From: Candidatus Eisenbacteria bacterium
GTDB taxonomy: Bacteria > Eisenbacteria > RBG-16-71-46 > CAIMUX01 > VGJL01
Reading direction: 5' to 3'
Length of the DNA stretch: 35,926 nt
NCBI GenBank assembly: GCA_016867495.1
Contig: VGJL01000011.1
Location: forward strand, 1-35,926
A program made the position numbers and the translations under genes. The first letter of the stretch is position 1. Each line of letters starts with the position of its first letter. A model generated the notes under the pieces. That model made no database searches. It had not been told where the DNA came from and saw nothing but the letters and a program-made list of their open reading frames with translations. Shown one piece after another: positions 8,559 to 17,300 of the stretch.

Positions 8559-9023
8559 GTGAGCGGGCTCGACTTGAGGCAGGAGGCGGCGAGGGCCGGT
8601 AGGATCCACCTGATCATCTGGGCGGCCTTTCTCCTCGTGGTCGTGAGCTATCTCGTCATCCTCCTTCTGACCGCGCGGGAGCGGCCGGCGCGAGGGCTCG
8701 CCGAGGCCCCTCTCGCCACGGTGCGCATGATCTTCTACGCGCTCGGGGCGGGGATGCTCGTCGCCTCGGTCCTTCTCCGCTGTCTGCTGGATCAGAGGTC
8801 GTACACCTATGCCGACGAGGCCCTTCGGGGGTCTCTCCTCTCCTTGATCGTGGGGCTCGCCATGGCGGAGAGCGTGGCGATTCTCGGCGTGGTCCTGGCC
8901 TTTCTCGGAGGCGGATGGAAGGACGCAGTTCCCTTCCTCGTGGCGGGATTCGCGGGAGTCCTGCTGCAACGGCCCGATCCGGACAGGCTCGCCGAGCGGA
9001 TCCGGACGCTCCGGGTGAGGTGA
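8559..9023 (+). CDS. Small four-helix membrane protein, c-subunit-like
   Basis: A 154-residue integral membrane protein of no recognised family. Four hydrophobic helices lie at about 17-37, 56-76, 91-115 and 120-137. The third reads GLAMAESVAILGVVLAF, which resembles the C-terminal helix of rotary-ATPase c/K subunits, including a buried glutamate; this is likeness by eye, not a family assignment. The short C-terminus is charged (DPDRLAERIR). The GTG start lies 9 bases after the transketolase stop, with TAGGAG overlapping that stop as ribosome site. It is the first of five consecutive membrane-protein genes. Confidence 0.75.
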   Translation: MSGLDLRQEAARAGRIHLIIWAAFLLVVVSYLVILLLTARERPARGLAEAPLATVRMIFYALGAGMLVASVLLRCLLDQRSYTYADEALRGSLLSLIVGLAMAESVAILGVVLAFLGGGWKDAVPFLVAGFAGVLLQRPDPDRLAERIRTLRVR

Positions 9024-9101
9024 AAGCGCGAGCGCCATGCCGTCGCCTCTCGATCCGATCCGCAACCTTCAACCATTCACCGCTCGATGAGGGCTGAACG
9101 C

Positions 9102-10259
9102 ATGAGACGGGCATCCATCCTTCTTGCCCTGGCCGTGACCTGTCCCGTATCGCTGGCCGCGGGCCAACCTCCGCCCGAGACCCGGCCCGGGAAGTCGCCG
9201 CCGGCCGTGACCGACCTGCAGGCAGCCGACACGCGGTTCGACGGAGGAAGCAGCATCACCCTGCGCTGGCGGGGAGGTGAAGGCGCGGTCCGCTTCCGCA
9301 TCGAGCGAGCCGGGCCGGAGGGAGGCTTCGACAGCCTCGATGTCGCGGGCGCGGGGAGCAGCGTCTACGAGGATGGCGAGGCGACCGACGGCGTCGACTA
9401 TCGCTATCGTGTCATCTCCATCGGGGGGATGGGGGGCGAGACGGCGTCGGCCGAGACCGGGCCTGTGCGCAGCAGTCCCCAGTGGTTCAACGGCCACTAC
9501 ACGAGTGTCGCGATCGCTCTGCTCGTCTTCGGGGGGCTGATCCTCTGGTTCATCCGCAAGGCCCGGAAGGGCATCCATCTGTTCGTTCGCAAGATCGCGG
9601 GGCTCGAGGCGGTGGACGAGGCGATCGGGCGGGCGACCGAGATGGGCAGGCCCCTCCTCTACATCCCGGGGACCGGATACATCGAGTACATCAGCACGGT
9701 CGCTTCGCTGAACCTCCTGGGCGAGGTGGGCAAGAAGATCGCGGAGTACGGTACGCAGATCCGCGTTCCCGTCCGCGATCCGATCGTCTTCACCGTCGCC
9801 CGCGAGGTCGTCCGGGGTTCGTATGCCGCCGCCGGGCGACCCGACGCCTACGATCCCGAGAGCGTCCACTTCCTCGTCGAGAACGCGCTCGCCTATGCCG
9901 GCGCCGTGAGCGGGATCATCGTCCGCGAGAGGCCGGCCGCCAACTTCTTCATGGGCTTCTTCGGCGGCGAGTCGCTGATCCTCTCGGAGACGGGCGCGAC
10001 AACGGGCGCGATCCAGATCGCGGGGACCGATCAAACGACGCAGCTGCCCTTCTTCATCGTGGCCTGCGACTACACCCTGATCGGGGAGGAGCTCTACGCG
10101 GCCTCCGCCTACATCGCGCGCGAGCCTCTCATGCTGGGGGCCTTGAAGGGGCAGGACTACACGAAGTTCATCCTCGTGGCGCTGCTCGTCGTCGGAACGC
10201 TGGTGTCCCTCATCACCGGCTTCGACTTCAGGCAGGTGCTCGAGACCTCGGGGCACTAG
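9102..10259 (+). CDS. DUF6754-type protein: signal peptide, FN3-like domain, doubly anchored alpha/beta domain
   Basis: I recognise the long C-terminal region as the uncharacterised DUF6754 type, from memory of such proteins in candidate phyla. The order is a signal peptide (1-22, ending LAAG), a Pro-rich linker, a fibronectin-III-like domain (about 38-118, ITLRWRGGEG... YRYRVISIGG), a helix near 135-152, an alpha/beta domain of about 190 residues beginning GRPLLYIPGTGY, and a C-terminal helix near 358-377. With the first helix after the export signal, the alpha/beta domain should lie in the cytoplasm. I chose the ATG at 9102, which has AGGG eight bases upstream; an in-frame ATG at 9087 has no ribosome site. 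The next gene starts 9 bases downstream. Confidence 0.8.
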   Translation: MRRASILLALAVTCPVSLAAGQPPPETRPGKSPPAVTDLQAADTRFDGGSSITLRWRGGEGAVRFRIERAGPEGGFDSLDVAGAGSSVYEDGEATDGVDYRYRVISIGGMGGETASAETGPVRSSPQWFNGHYTSVAIALLVFGGLILWFIRKARKGIHLFVRKIAGLEAVDEAIGRATEMGRPLLYIPGTGYIEYISTVASLNLLGEVGKKIAEYGTQIRVPVRDPIVFTVAREVVRGSYAAAGRPDAYDPESVHFLVENALAYAGAVSGIIVRERPAANFFMGFFGGESLILSETGATTGAIQIAGTDQTTQLPFFIVACDYTLIGEELYAASAYIAREPLMLGALKGQDYTKFILVALLVVGTLVSLITGFDFRQVLETSGH

Positions 10260-10268
10260 GAGGAGAAG

Positions 10269-10928
10269 ATGCGCGACAAGCTCCCGCTCGGTCTGCTGAT
10301 CCTGATGGGGATTCTGGGGGTGACCGCGAACTTCCTTCCCCATCCGATCGCGGAGGGACTGAACGACTACCTGCGCAACACGCTGCTCAGGATCGTCGGC
10401 TCCTTCGCCCTCATCCTGGGTCTCGGGAACCTGATGCTCCACCACTACAACCGGATCAAGCGCAAGGCGGCCCACTGGCGGCAGTCGTACACGACGATCG
10501 TCTCCTTTTTCGTGGTCGCGGCGATCGGCGTGCTGGGCGGAGCCAGGGGCGAGGGGCCGATGCCGACGAAGATCCTCGGATTCCCCTTCGACACGACGAC
10601 GATCTACAACAAGCTTCTGATCCCCCTGGGCGCTACGCTCTTCGCGCTCCTGGCCTTCTACATGGCCTCGGCCGCCTATCGCTCGTTCCGGGCCAAGAGC
10701 ACGATGGCGGTCCTCCTGCTCGGATCGGCCTTCATCGTGATGCTCGGGCAGGTCCCCATCGGGGAGCTGATCAGCCCCTACCTGCCCAAACTGAGCAGCT
10801 GGATGATGGCGGTGCCGAACACGGCCTCGAAACGCGGGATCGACATCGGCGTCACGCTGGGCGCGACGGCGACCCTCCTCAAGATCCTGACCGGCGTTGA
10901 GCGCAGCTGGATGGGGGCGTCGAAATGA
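10269..10928 (+). CDS. Six-helix membrane protein of the DUF6754 cluster
   Basis: A 219-residue polytopic membrane protein with no recognised domain. Hydrophobic segments lie at about 5-23, 39-60, 74-92, 115-136, 143-161 and 190-209. A basic loop (NRIKRKAAHWRQ) sits between the second and third, probably on the cytoplasmic side. AYRSFRAKS and VMLGQVPIG follow the fourth and fifth helices and are the segments I would expect to be most conserved. The start follows TAGGAGGAGAAG, and the stop overlaps the next ATG as ATGA. The absence of catalytic-looking motifs and its place between two doubly anchored proteins suggest a structural or channel subunit; that is inference. Confidence 0.78.
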   Translation: MRDKLPLGLLILMGILGVTANFLPHPIAEGLNDYLRNTLLRIVGSFALILGLGNLMLHHYNRIKRKAAHWRQSYTTIVSFFVVAAIGVLGGARGEGPMPTKILGFPFDTTTIYNKLLIPLGATLFALLAFYMASAAYRSFRAKSTMAVLLLGSAFIVMLGQVPIGELISPYLPKLSSWMMAVPNTASKRGIDIGVTLGATATLLKILTGVERSWMGASK

Positions 10929-11791
10929 ACCTGGAACGCCTGATGCGGATCGACCGCAGGATCATCTTCCTCTTCACGGCGGCGGTGATCATCCTCCCGC
11001 TCCTGTTCCCGTTTCAGATGCCGATGGGGGTGCAGAAGCCGACGCAGAGATTCTTCGACACGGTGCAGGCGATCGACCCCGAGAGGCAATGCATCCTGAT
11101 CGCGACCGACTATCTGCCGCAGACGGAGGCCGAGAACCATCCGATGACGATCGCGCTGCTGCGCCACGGGCTGGCGGCCAAGATCCCCGTTCTGATGGCG
11201 GCGATGTACATCGAGGGGGCCGGCCTGACCCTCGATGCCATGAATCGCGTGACCGATGAGTTCAACGCGCGCGCCAAGACGTCCGCCGACAGCGTCGTCT
11301 ACGGCCGCGACATCGTCTTCCTCGGATGGCAGCCGCCGCCGATCGTGCCGATCCTGGGGATGGGGCGCAGCATCGCGGCGGTCTATCCGACCGACTACTT
11401 CGGCAACAGGATCGACAGCCTGCGGGTCATGCGCAACGTCCGGAACTACGACGACATCGGAATCGTCTGCTCGATCTCCGCCGGGACGATGCCCCTCTCC
11501 TTCGTCCAGTACGCGCAGTCGAAGTACGGTGTGAAGGTCGGGGGGGGCGTCACGGCGGTGAGCGCGCCCGACTACTATCCCTACTTCGAGACCGGCCAGT
11601 TCTCGGGCCTGCTCGGCGGGATGAAGGGGGCGGCGGAGTACGAGCACCTCGTCGAGAAGACATTCCACCTCGGTGGCCGGATGAGGGCGACGGAGGGGAT
11701 GGGGGCGCAATCGACGGCCCACATCCTGATCATCGTCTTCGTCGTGATCGGCAACGTGGCCTACTTCGCCGGGAGGAGGAAGCGCTCATGA
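10925..11791 (+). CDS. Doubly anchored alpha/beta protein of the DUF6754 cluster
   Basis: A 288-residue protein of no recognised family: one helix at about 13-33, a soluble domain of about 230 residues, and a closing helix at about 265-283 followed by a basic RRKRS tail. The soluble part opens with a strand-helix-strand pattern (CILIATDYL, then KIPVLMAAMY) and ends with LLGGMKGAAEYE before the last helix. The DUF6754 protein has a comparable MLGALKGQDY in the same place relative to its own last helix, so the two may be distant relatives. It overlaps its upstream and downstream neighbours by 4 bases each, which implies translation in step. The function is unknown. Confidence 0.78.
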   Translation: MNLERLMRIDRRIIFLFTAAVIILPLLFPFQMPMGVQKPTQRFFDTVQAIDPERQCILIATDYLPQTEAENHPMTIALLRHGLAAKIPVLMAAMYIEGAGLTLDAMNRVTDEFNARAKTSADSVVYGRDIVFLGWQPPPIVPILGMGRSIAAVYPTDYFGNRIDSLRVMRNVRNYDDIGIVCSISAGTMPLSFVQYAQSKYGVKVGGGVTAVSAPDYYPYFETGQFSGLLGGMKGAAEYEHLVEKTFHLGGRMRATEGMGAQSTAHILIIVFVVIGNVAYFAGRRKRS

Positions 11792-12477
11792 ACATCACCC
11801 CCGAGGTCATCTGGATCTGGATCGGGGCCTTCATGACCCTTTCCATCTTCTCGTTCCTCTACAGGGACAACCCGTTCTATCGATTCGCCGAGCACCTCTT
11901 CGTGGGCGCTTCCAACGGATGGACGGTCGGCTTCTACTGGCATCTCGTGCTGAAGCCGATTCTCTTCAGGCCGCTGGGCGAGGCGTTCCGCACGGCCTTC
12001 ACGAACGGCCTCTCATGGAGCCACTTCAACCCCGCCGCGCCGGCGAACTTCATGCTGATCGTCCCCTTCGCGATCGGGATGCTCTACTTCATGCGCTTCG
12101 TGCCGCGGGCGAGCTGGCTGGTCCGCTTCCCGATAGGGATCTTCATGGGCTACTACACCGGCCTCGCGATTCCGGTCGCCTTCACGGGGGCCCTCTTCCC
12201 GCAGCTGAAGGGAACGATCGTGACGCGCGGGAGCTTCGCGGATCCGATCGCCGGGCTCTGGGCGGTGCTCGTCCTGATCGGAGTCCTGGGGACCCTGATC
12301 TACTTCTTCTTCTCCAAGGAGCAGAAGGGGATCTTCAAGATCGGGGCGAAGACGGGGATCGTCTACATCATGCTCGGCTTCGGCGCGTCCTTCGGTTTCA
12401 CCGTCATGGCGCGCGTGTCGCTGGCGCTCGGCCGCTTCGTCTTCTTGCTGAGGGACTGGCTGGGAGTGATCTCGTAG
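11788..12477 (+). CDS. Polytopic membrane protein closing the DUF6754 cluster
   Basis: A 229-residue membrane protein with six or seven hydrophobic segments and no family I can name. The N-terminal part, SFLYRDNPFYRFAEHLFVG, is polar and aromatic within an otherwise hydrophobic stretch and looks like a functional loop. Further helices lie at about 88-105, 112-135, 151-170 and 185-220. The start is the ATG at 11788 in the ATGA overlap, with GGGAGGAGGA directly upstream; the frame is open further upstream, but only inside the preceding gene. It ends 25 bases before a strong terminator, so it closes the operon. Confidence 0.78.
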   Translation: MNITPEVIWIWIGAFMTLSIFSFLYRDNPFYRFAEHLFVGASNGWTVGFYWHLVLKPILFRPLGEAFRTAFTNGLSWSHFNPAAPANFMLIVPFAIGMLYFMRFVPRASWLVRFPIGIFMGYYTGLAIPVAFTGALFPQLKGTIVTRGSFADPIAGLWAVLVLIGVLGTLIYFFFSKEQKGIFKIGAKTGIVYIMLGFGASFGFTVMARVSLALGRFVFLLRDWLGVIS

Positions 12478-12502
12478 GGGCGGGCCGCGGTTCGCCGAGA
12501 AG

Positions 12503-12530
12503 CCCCGGCCCCGCGGGCCGGGGTTTTCTC
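12503..12530 (+). terminator. Rho-independent terminator after the membrane cluster
   Basis: A perfect 9-bp stem, CCCCGGCCC with GGGCCGGGG, around a CGC loop and followed by TTTTCTC. It separates the DUF6754 cluster from the DNA-damage gene group. Confidence 0.88.
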
Positions 12531-12560
12531 ATACGGGCGGGGACGGTACGATTCCCCTGC

Positions 12561-12890
12561 ATGATGAGATGGGTGAGCGAGGCGATCGCGCCGATCGAAG
12601 GGACGTTCGAGGCGGCGACGATGGCGCGCGGCGAGCCGGGCTTGCCCCGCGGCTTCGTCTGGCGCGGGCGGCCGGTGCGTATCGCTGCGGTGGAGCGCGT
12701 CTGGAGGAAGCTCGGGCCCGAGAGCACGGGAAAGGAGCTCTACCTGAGGCGCCACTACTTTCGCCTGGCGATGGAGGACGGCACGCGCTGGACGGTCTAT
12801 TGCCTCCGCCAGCCGGGGGGTGGGGCACGACCGGGCGCGAGGTGGTTTCTCTATGCGATCGAAGAGAAGGCGGATGAGTCCCGCCCGTGA
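12561..12890 (+). CDS. DUF6504-like small protein upstream of the polymerase
   Basis: A 109-residue soluble protein. Its core, GFVWRGRPVRIAAVERVWRK, then YLRRHYFRLAMEDG and a final RWFLYAIEE, follows the strand pattern of DUF6504, a small domain I remember as occurring near Y-family or DnaE2 polymerase genes, mainly in Actinobacteria. That association is recalled, not tested. The ATG at 12561 has no ribosome site. A -10-like TACGAT (12547-12552) lies eight bases upstream, so the transcript may be nearly leaderless. The frame is also open upstream, inside the terminator and the previous gene, which I discount. The flavoprotein and polymerase genes follow on the same strand. Confidence 0.62.
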   Translation: MMRWVSEAIAPIEGTFEAATMARGEPGLPRGFVWRGRPVRIAAVERVWRKLGPESTGKELYLRRHYFRLAMEDGTRWTVYCLRQPGGGARPGARWFLYAIEEKADESRP

Positions 12891-12941
12891 CGCTCGCTCC
12901 ACCAACGCCAGCGGAGGCGGGGGAGCGACGATGATGCCGGC

Positions 12942-14303
12942 ATGAGCGAGCGCGGAGTTTGGCGCGTCGCGATCGTGGGAGCGGGGGCCGCGGGCCTGAC
13001 CGCGGCGATCGCCGCCGCGGAACGGATCCGGCGCGAGGGGACCAGGCGGCGCACGACGCCCGAGGTCGCCGTCCTGGACGGCGCCGCGCGTCTGGGCGCC
13101 AAGATCCTCGTGTCAGGGGGCGGCCGGTGCAATGTCACCAACGTGACGGTTGTGCCCGAGGACTTCAATGGATCGAGGCAGCAGATCCGGAAAGTCCTGG
13201 CGGCCTTCAGCGCGAGAGACGCCGCCCTCTGGTTTCGCTCCATGGGAGTGGATCTGCGCGAGGAGGCGGGAGGCAAGCTCTTTCCCGCCACGGGCCGCGC
13301 GAGGGACGTCCTGGGCGCTCTGCTCGGCCGCTGTCGCGCGCTGGGGATCGAGGTGCGCACCCGCTGTCGCGTGCATGCGATCAACCGCGTCGCCGCGGCG
13401 CAGGAAGGGGAGGGCGGCGCGACCGATCCCCCCTCTCTCCGCGTGGTCCACGAAGCGGGAGAGACGCTCGCCGCTCGCGTCGTTCTCGCGACCGGGGGAT
13501 CTTCGTTGCCCCGTTCCGGCAGCGACGGAGAAGGGTTCCGGATCGCGGCCGCGCTGGGGCACTCGGTGATCGGGCCGGCCCCCGCGCTGGTCCCCCTCGT
13601 CCTCGCGGAAGGCATGCTCCACGGGAGCCTCTCCGGCGTCTCGCTTCCGGCGGAGATGCTCACGCGAAGGGACCGACGGATCATCGATCGGCGGACGGGC
13701 GATCTCCTCTGGACTCACTTCGGCGTGAGCGGCCCGGTCGTGCTCGATGCGAGCCGGCACTGGACGACCGCGCGGGCCGCGGGCGCAAGGGTCGAGATCA
13801 CTGTCTCGTTTCTGCCGGGCGAGGACTTCGAGTCTGTCCAGAGGATGCTCCTCAGGGAGTCATCCGAGGGAGGGGCGCGCTCCTGCCGTCGGGCGCTGGC
13901 CGGAAGGATCCCCGAGCGCCTGGCGGAGGCGCTGATGCTTCGCGCGGGGATCGACCGCTCGCGCCGAATCGGAGATCTGCGCAGGGACGAGAGGCGAAAC
14001 CTGGCGCGGGCGCTTGTCGAGCTTCCTCTCCCGATTGAGCGGGACAGGGGATGGAGCCATGCCGAGACGACGGCGGGCGGGGTCCCGCTCTCCGAGATCG
14101 ATCCCCGAACGATGGGTTCCCGAAAGGTCCCCGGACTGCACCTCGCGGGAGAGATCCTCGACTGCGACGGTCGCGTGGGCGGATTCAACTTCCAGTGGGC
14201 CTGGTCGACGGGCTGGATCGCGGGGCGGGGCGCGGCGGGCGCGACGGGGCGAGGGGCCAGGGGGAAGGGAGGAAGGGGAGCGGGCGGCCCGGGGCATGAT
14301 TGA
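12942..14303 (+). CDS. BaiN/HI0933-family FAD-dependent oxidoreductase
   Basis: Flavoprotein of the HI0933/BaiN (RdsA) family, whose members are NAD(P)/FAD-dependent reductases of mostly unknown substrate. The Rossmann FAD motif is IVGAGAAGLTAAIAA near residue 10. The family signature GAKILVSGGGRCNVTN appears at about 50, and the C-terminal FAD-binding stretch GRVGGFNFQWAWSTGWIAG at about 410. At 453 residues it is somewhat long because of inserts at 30-45 and around 150. The tail is a Gly/Arg-rich low-complexity stretch. The ribosome site is weak. The stop codon lies inside the -35 element of the following polymerase gene. The family is firm; the reaction is not. Confidence 0.88.
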   Translation: MSERGVWRVAIVGAGAAGLTAAIAAAERIRREGTRRRTTPEVAVLDGAARLGAKILVSGGGRCNVTNVTVVPEDFNGSRQQIRKVLAAFSARDAALWFRSMGVDLREEAGGKLFPATGRARDVLGALLGRCRALGIEVRTRCRVHAINRVAAAQEGEGGATDPPSLRVVHEAGETLAARVVLATGGSSLPRSGSDGEGFRIAAALGHSVIGPAPALVPLVLAEGMLHGSLSGVSLPAEMLTRRDRRIIDRRTGDLLWTHFGVSGPVVLDASRHWTTARAAGARVEITVSFLPGEDFESVQRMLLRESSEGGARSCRRALAGRIPERLAEALMLRAGIDRSRRIGDLRRDERRNLARALVELPLPIERDRGWSHAETTAGGVPLSEIDPRTMGSRKVPGLHLAGEILDCDGRVGGFNFQWAWSTGWIAGRGAAGATGRGARGKGGRGAGGPGHD

Positions 14304-14328
14304 ATAGCGAACGCGCGTTTGGTATTCT
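14300..14328 (+). promoter_or_regulatory. Leaderless promoter of the polymerase gene with a LexA-type box in its spacer
   Basis: TTGAAT (14300-14305), a 17-base spacer and TATTCT (14323-14328); the ATG begins after six more bases, at about the predicted transcription start. Inside the spacer, CGAACGCGCGTTTG (14308-14321) matches the Gram-positive/actinobacterial LexA consensus CGAACRNRYGTTYC at 13 of 14 positions, so repressor binding would block the promoter. Confidence 0.7.
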
Positions 14329-14334
14329 CGCGTC

Positions 14335-17300
14335 ATGCCCCTCCGCAATGACGCCCGCCGCGGCCCCGGACCGACCCCGGTCCCGCTGATCGTCCGAAGC
14401 GCCTACTCGCTGGGGCGCGGGACGGCCCTCCCGGGCGATCTCGTGAGCCAGGCGGTCGCCCTCGGGTATGACACCCTCGCTCTGACCGATCGGGACAACC
14501 TCTACGCCGCCCTGCCGTTTCTCCGGGCGTGTTCCGCGGCCGGGCTGCGGCCGATCCTTGGAGCCGAGGTGACCGGAGGCGGCGGGAGACCGCACGACTC
14601 GCGCGAGCCGCCGCGCGGGATGGAGAGGGGCGCCTGCAGCGCGCCGATCTCCGCCGTCCTGCTCGCGCGCAACGCCTCCGGCTACCGTTCCCTCTGCCGC
14701 ATCCTGACGGCCCGGCACCTGGCGGCCGACTTCGACCTGGCCGAGCGCGTGGCCGCCGAGCGCGAGGGGCTCACCGTCCTGGTCCGCCATCCGGCGCTCC
14801 TCGAGAGGCTCCATCCCAGTCTGCCCGCGGGGGCTCTCTACGGCGCCATCGTCCGGCCTGGATCCCGGATGGAGGAGGATCTGATGCGGCGCGCTGCGGC
14901 CCGGGTCGGACGCCCCCTCGCGGGGACGATCGATGTCTACTTCCGCTCGGCGGAGGAACATGAGACGCACCGACTCCTCACGGCGGTTCGTGAGCTCGAG
15001 TTGGTCGGTCGCCTCGCCGGCGACAGATGCGCCGGCCCCGAGCGCCACCTCATCTCGCCGCCGTCCTTCTCATCCCTCTTCGCCGACGAGGTCGTGCTGC
15101 TCGCCGCAGCGCGCGAGATCGCCCTCTCCTGCGTCTTCGGGCCCGGAGATCTGCCGCCGCCGGGCAGCCTCTTCCCCAAGCTCCCGCTCGGGCCCGACGA
15201 GGCCGTCTTCGATCGCCTGCACCGGATGGCGCACGAGGGGCTGCGCCGCCGCTACCGGAAGGTCACGCGCGCCGTCTCGGGGCGCCTCGCCTGGGAACTC
15301 GAGCAGATCGACACGATGGGGTTCAGCGACTACTTCGTCGTCGTGGGAGAGATCTGCGCCTCGGCCCGTGCGCGCGGAATCCCGACAGTGGGCCGCGGGA
15401 GCGGGGCCAGCTCGCTCGTCGCGTATCTGCTCGGGATCACGAATGTCGACCCGCTCCGCTACGGGCTCACCTTCGAGCGTTTTCTCCACCGTCTCCGCCG
15501 CGACCTGCCCGATCTCGACATCGACCTCTGCTGGCGGCGCAGGGACGAGGTGATCGCGCACGTCTACCAGACCTACGGCGCGGACCGGGTCGCCATGATC
15601 TCGACGCACAATCACTATCAGCCGCGCGGGGCCTTCCGCGAGGCCGCGCGCGCCTTCGGGCTCGCCTCGGAAGAGATCGAGCGACTCTCCCGCGCCATCC
15701 CGGGCCACGCGCGCGGCCCGCTGGAACAGGCGATCGCCTCGACCGCCCTGGGGCGCCGGATCGATCTGATGGAGCCGCCCCTCCCGGATCTGATCGCCGC
15801 CTCGGAGAAGCTCCTCGGCCTGCCTCACACACTCGGGATTCACTGCGGGGGGATCGTGATCGGTCCGGGGCGGCTCGACGACTGGGTGCCGCTCGAGCGG
15901 GCGACGAAGGGGATCGTCGTCACGCAGTACGAGATGCACGGGGTCGAAGGCGTGGGCCTGGTCAAGATCGACCTCCTGGGCAACCGCGCTCTCTCGACCA
16001 TCGCGGGGACGCTCGAGACGATCGCGGCGGCGGGGGAGAGGCCGCCCGCCCTCGACCTCCTCCCCGATCCAGACGGCCCGACCGGGGAGATCCTGTCGCA
16101 GGGCGACGCGATCGGCCTCTTCCAGATCGAATCGCCCGGAATGCGCAATCTCCTGAAGATGCTCGGGACGAGGGACCTGGAGGGGACGATCGCGGCCCTC
16201 TCGCTGATCCGGCCGGGCCCCGCGGGGTCGGGCATGAAGGAGAGGTTCATCCGCCGTTTCCGGGGTCTCGAGCAGACAAGCTACCTCCACCCGAGCCTCG
16301 TCCCGCTCCTGGAGCGGACCTACGGCGTCCTTCTCTACGAGGAGGACGTGATCTGCGTCGCCAGCGCGATCGGCGGCTTCGATCGCGCCATGGGCGATCT
16401 CATGCGGCGCGCGATCGGAGGCGCGATGGCGGTGGCGGTCGATCCTTCGCTAGGCGAGCGGCCATCGCCTCGGGGGGAGCGCCGCGATGAGGACCCGTGG
16501 GCGGGAAGGACGATGCGCGAGATCGAGAATCGGTTCGTCGCGAGCGCCGTCGGCAACGGCATCGAGCCGGACGTCGCGGTCAGGGTCTGGGGCGAACTGG
16601 CCCGCTTCGGCTCGTACGCATTCTGCAAGGCGCACGCGTCGGGTTATGGCGCCCTCGCCTATCAGACCGCCTACCTGAAGGCGCACCATCCCGGCCCCTT
16701 CTACGCCGCCCTGCTCAACAACCATCAAGGGATCTACCCGCTGCGCGTCTATGTCGAGGACGCGCGGCGTCACGGGATTCGCCCGGCGCCTCCATGCGTG
16801 CACCGCTCCGCCATCGAGTGGACCTGGGACGGCGCCGAACTCCGCTGCGCGCTCGGGCTGATCCGCGGGATCTCGAGGCGCCTCCTCGGGCGGATCATCG
16901 AGGAACGGTCCCGGCGGCGCTTCGAGAGCCTCGATGACTTCCTCGCGCGAGCGGGGCCGGCGATTCCCGAAGCCGAATCGCTGATCCTCTGCGGGGCGCT
17001 CGACGACGTGGGCGCCGGGCCCCGGCCGGCGAAGCTCTGGCGCGTGCGCTGCCTGGCGCGCGACGGAGCGAGGCGTCCCGCGACCGACACGCTGAGGCTG
17101 GAGGGAACCGGCGCGAGCGGCCCGTCACCCTGGCGCGAGTTCGATCTTGCCGAGAGGGTCGAGAGCGAGCTCGCCGTGCTTGGAATCGCGATCAGCGATC
17201 ATCCTGTGCGGATCCTCCGCGGCCGGGCGGAGCGCGAGGGCAAACTGCCGATGGCGACGCCCGCGGCGCAGATCGGCGGGGGGCAGCGCGCGCGCCTGAT

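Noticed and set aside
9102-12477. The membrane cluster as an ABC transporter, respiratory complex or secretion system
   Set aside because: No Walker ATPase, quinone, iron-sulphur or heme motifs and no secretion ATPase are visible in any of the five proteins.
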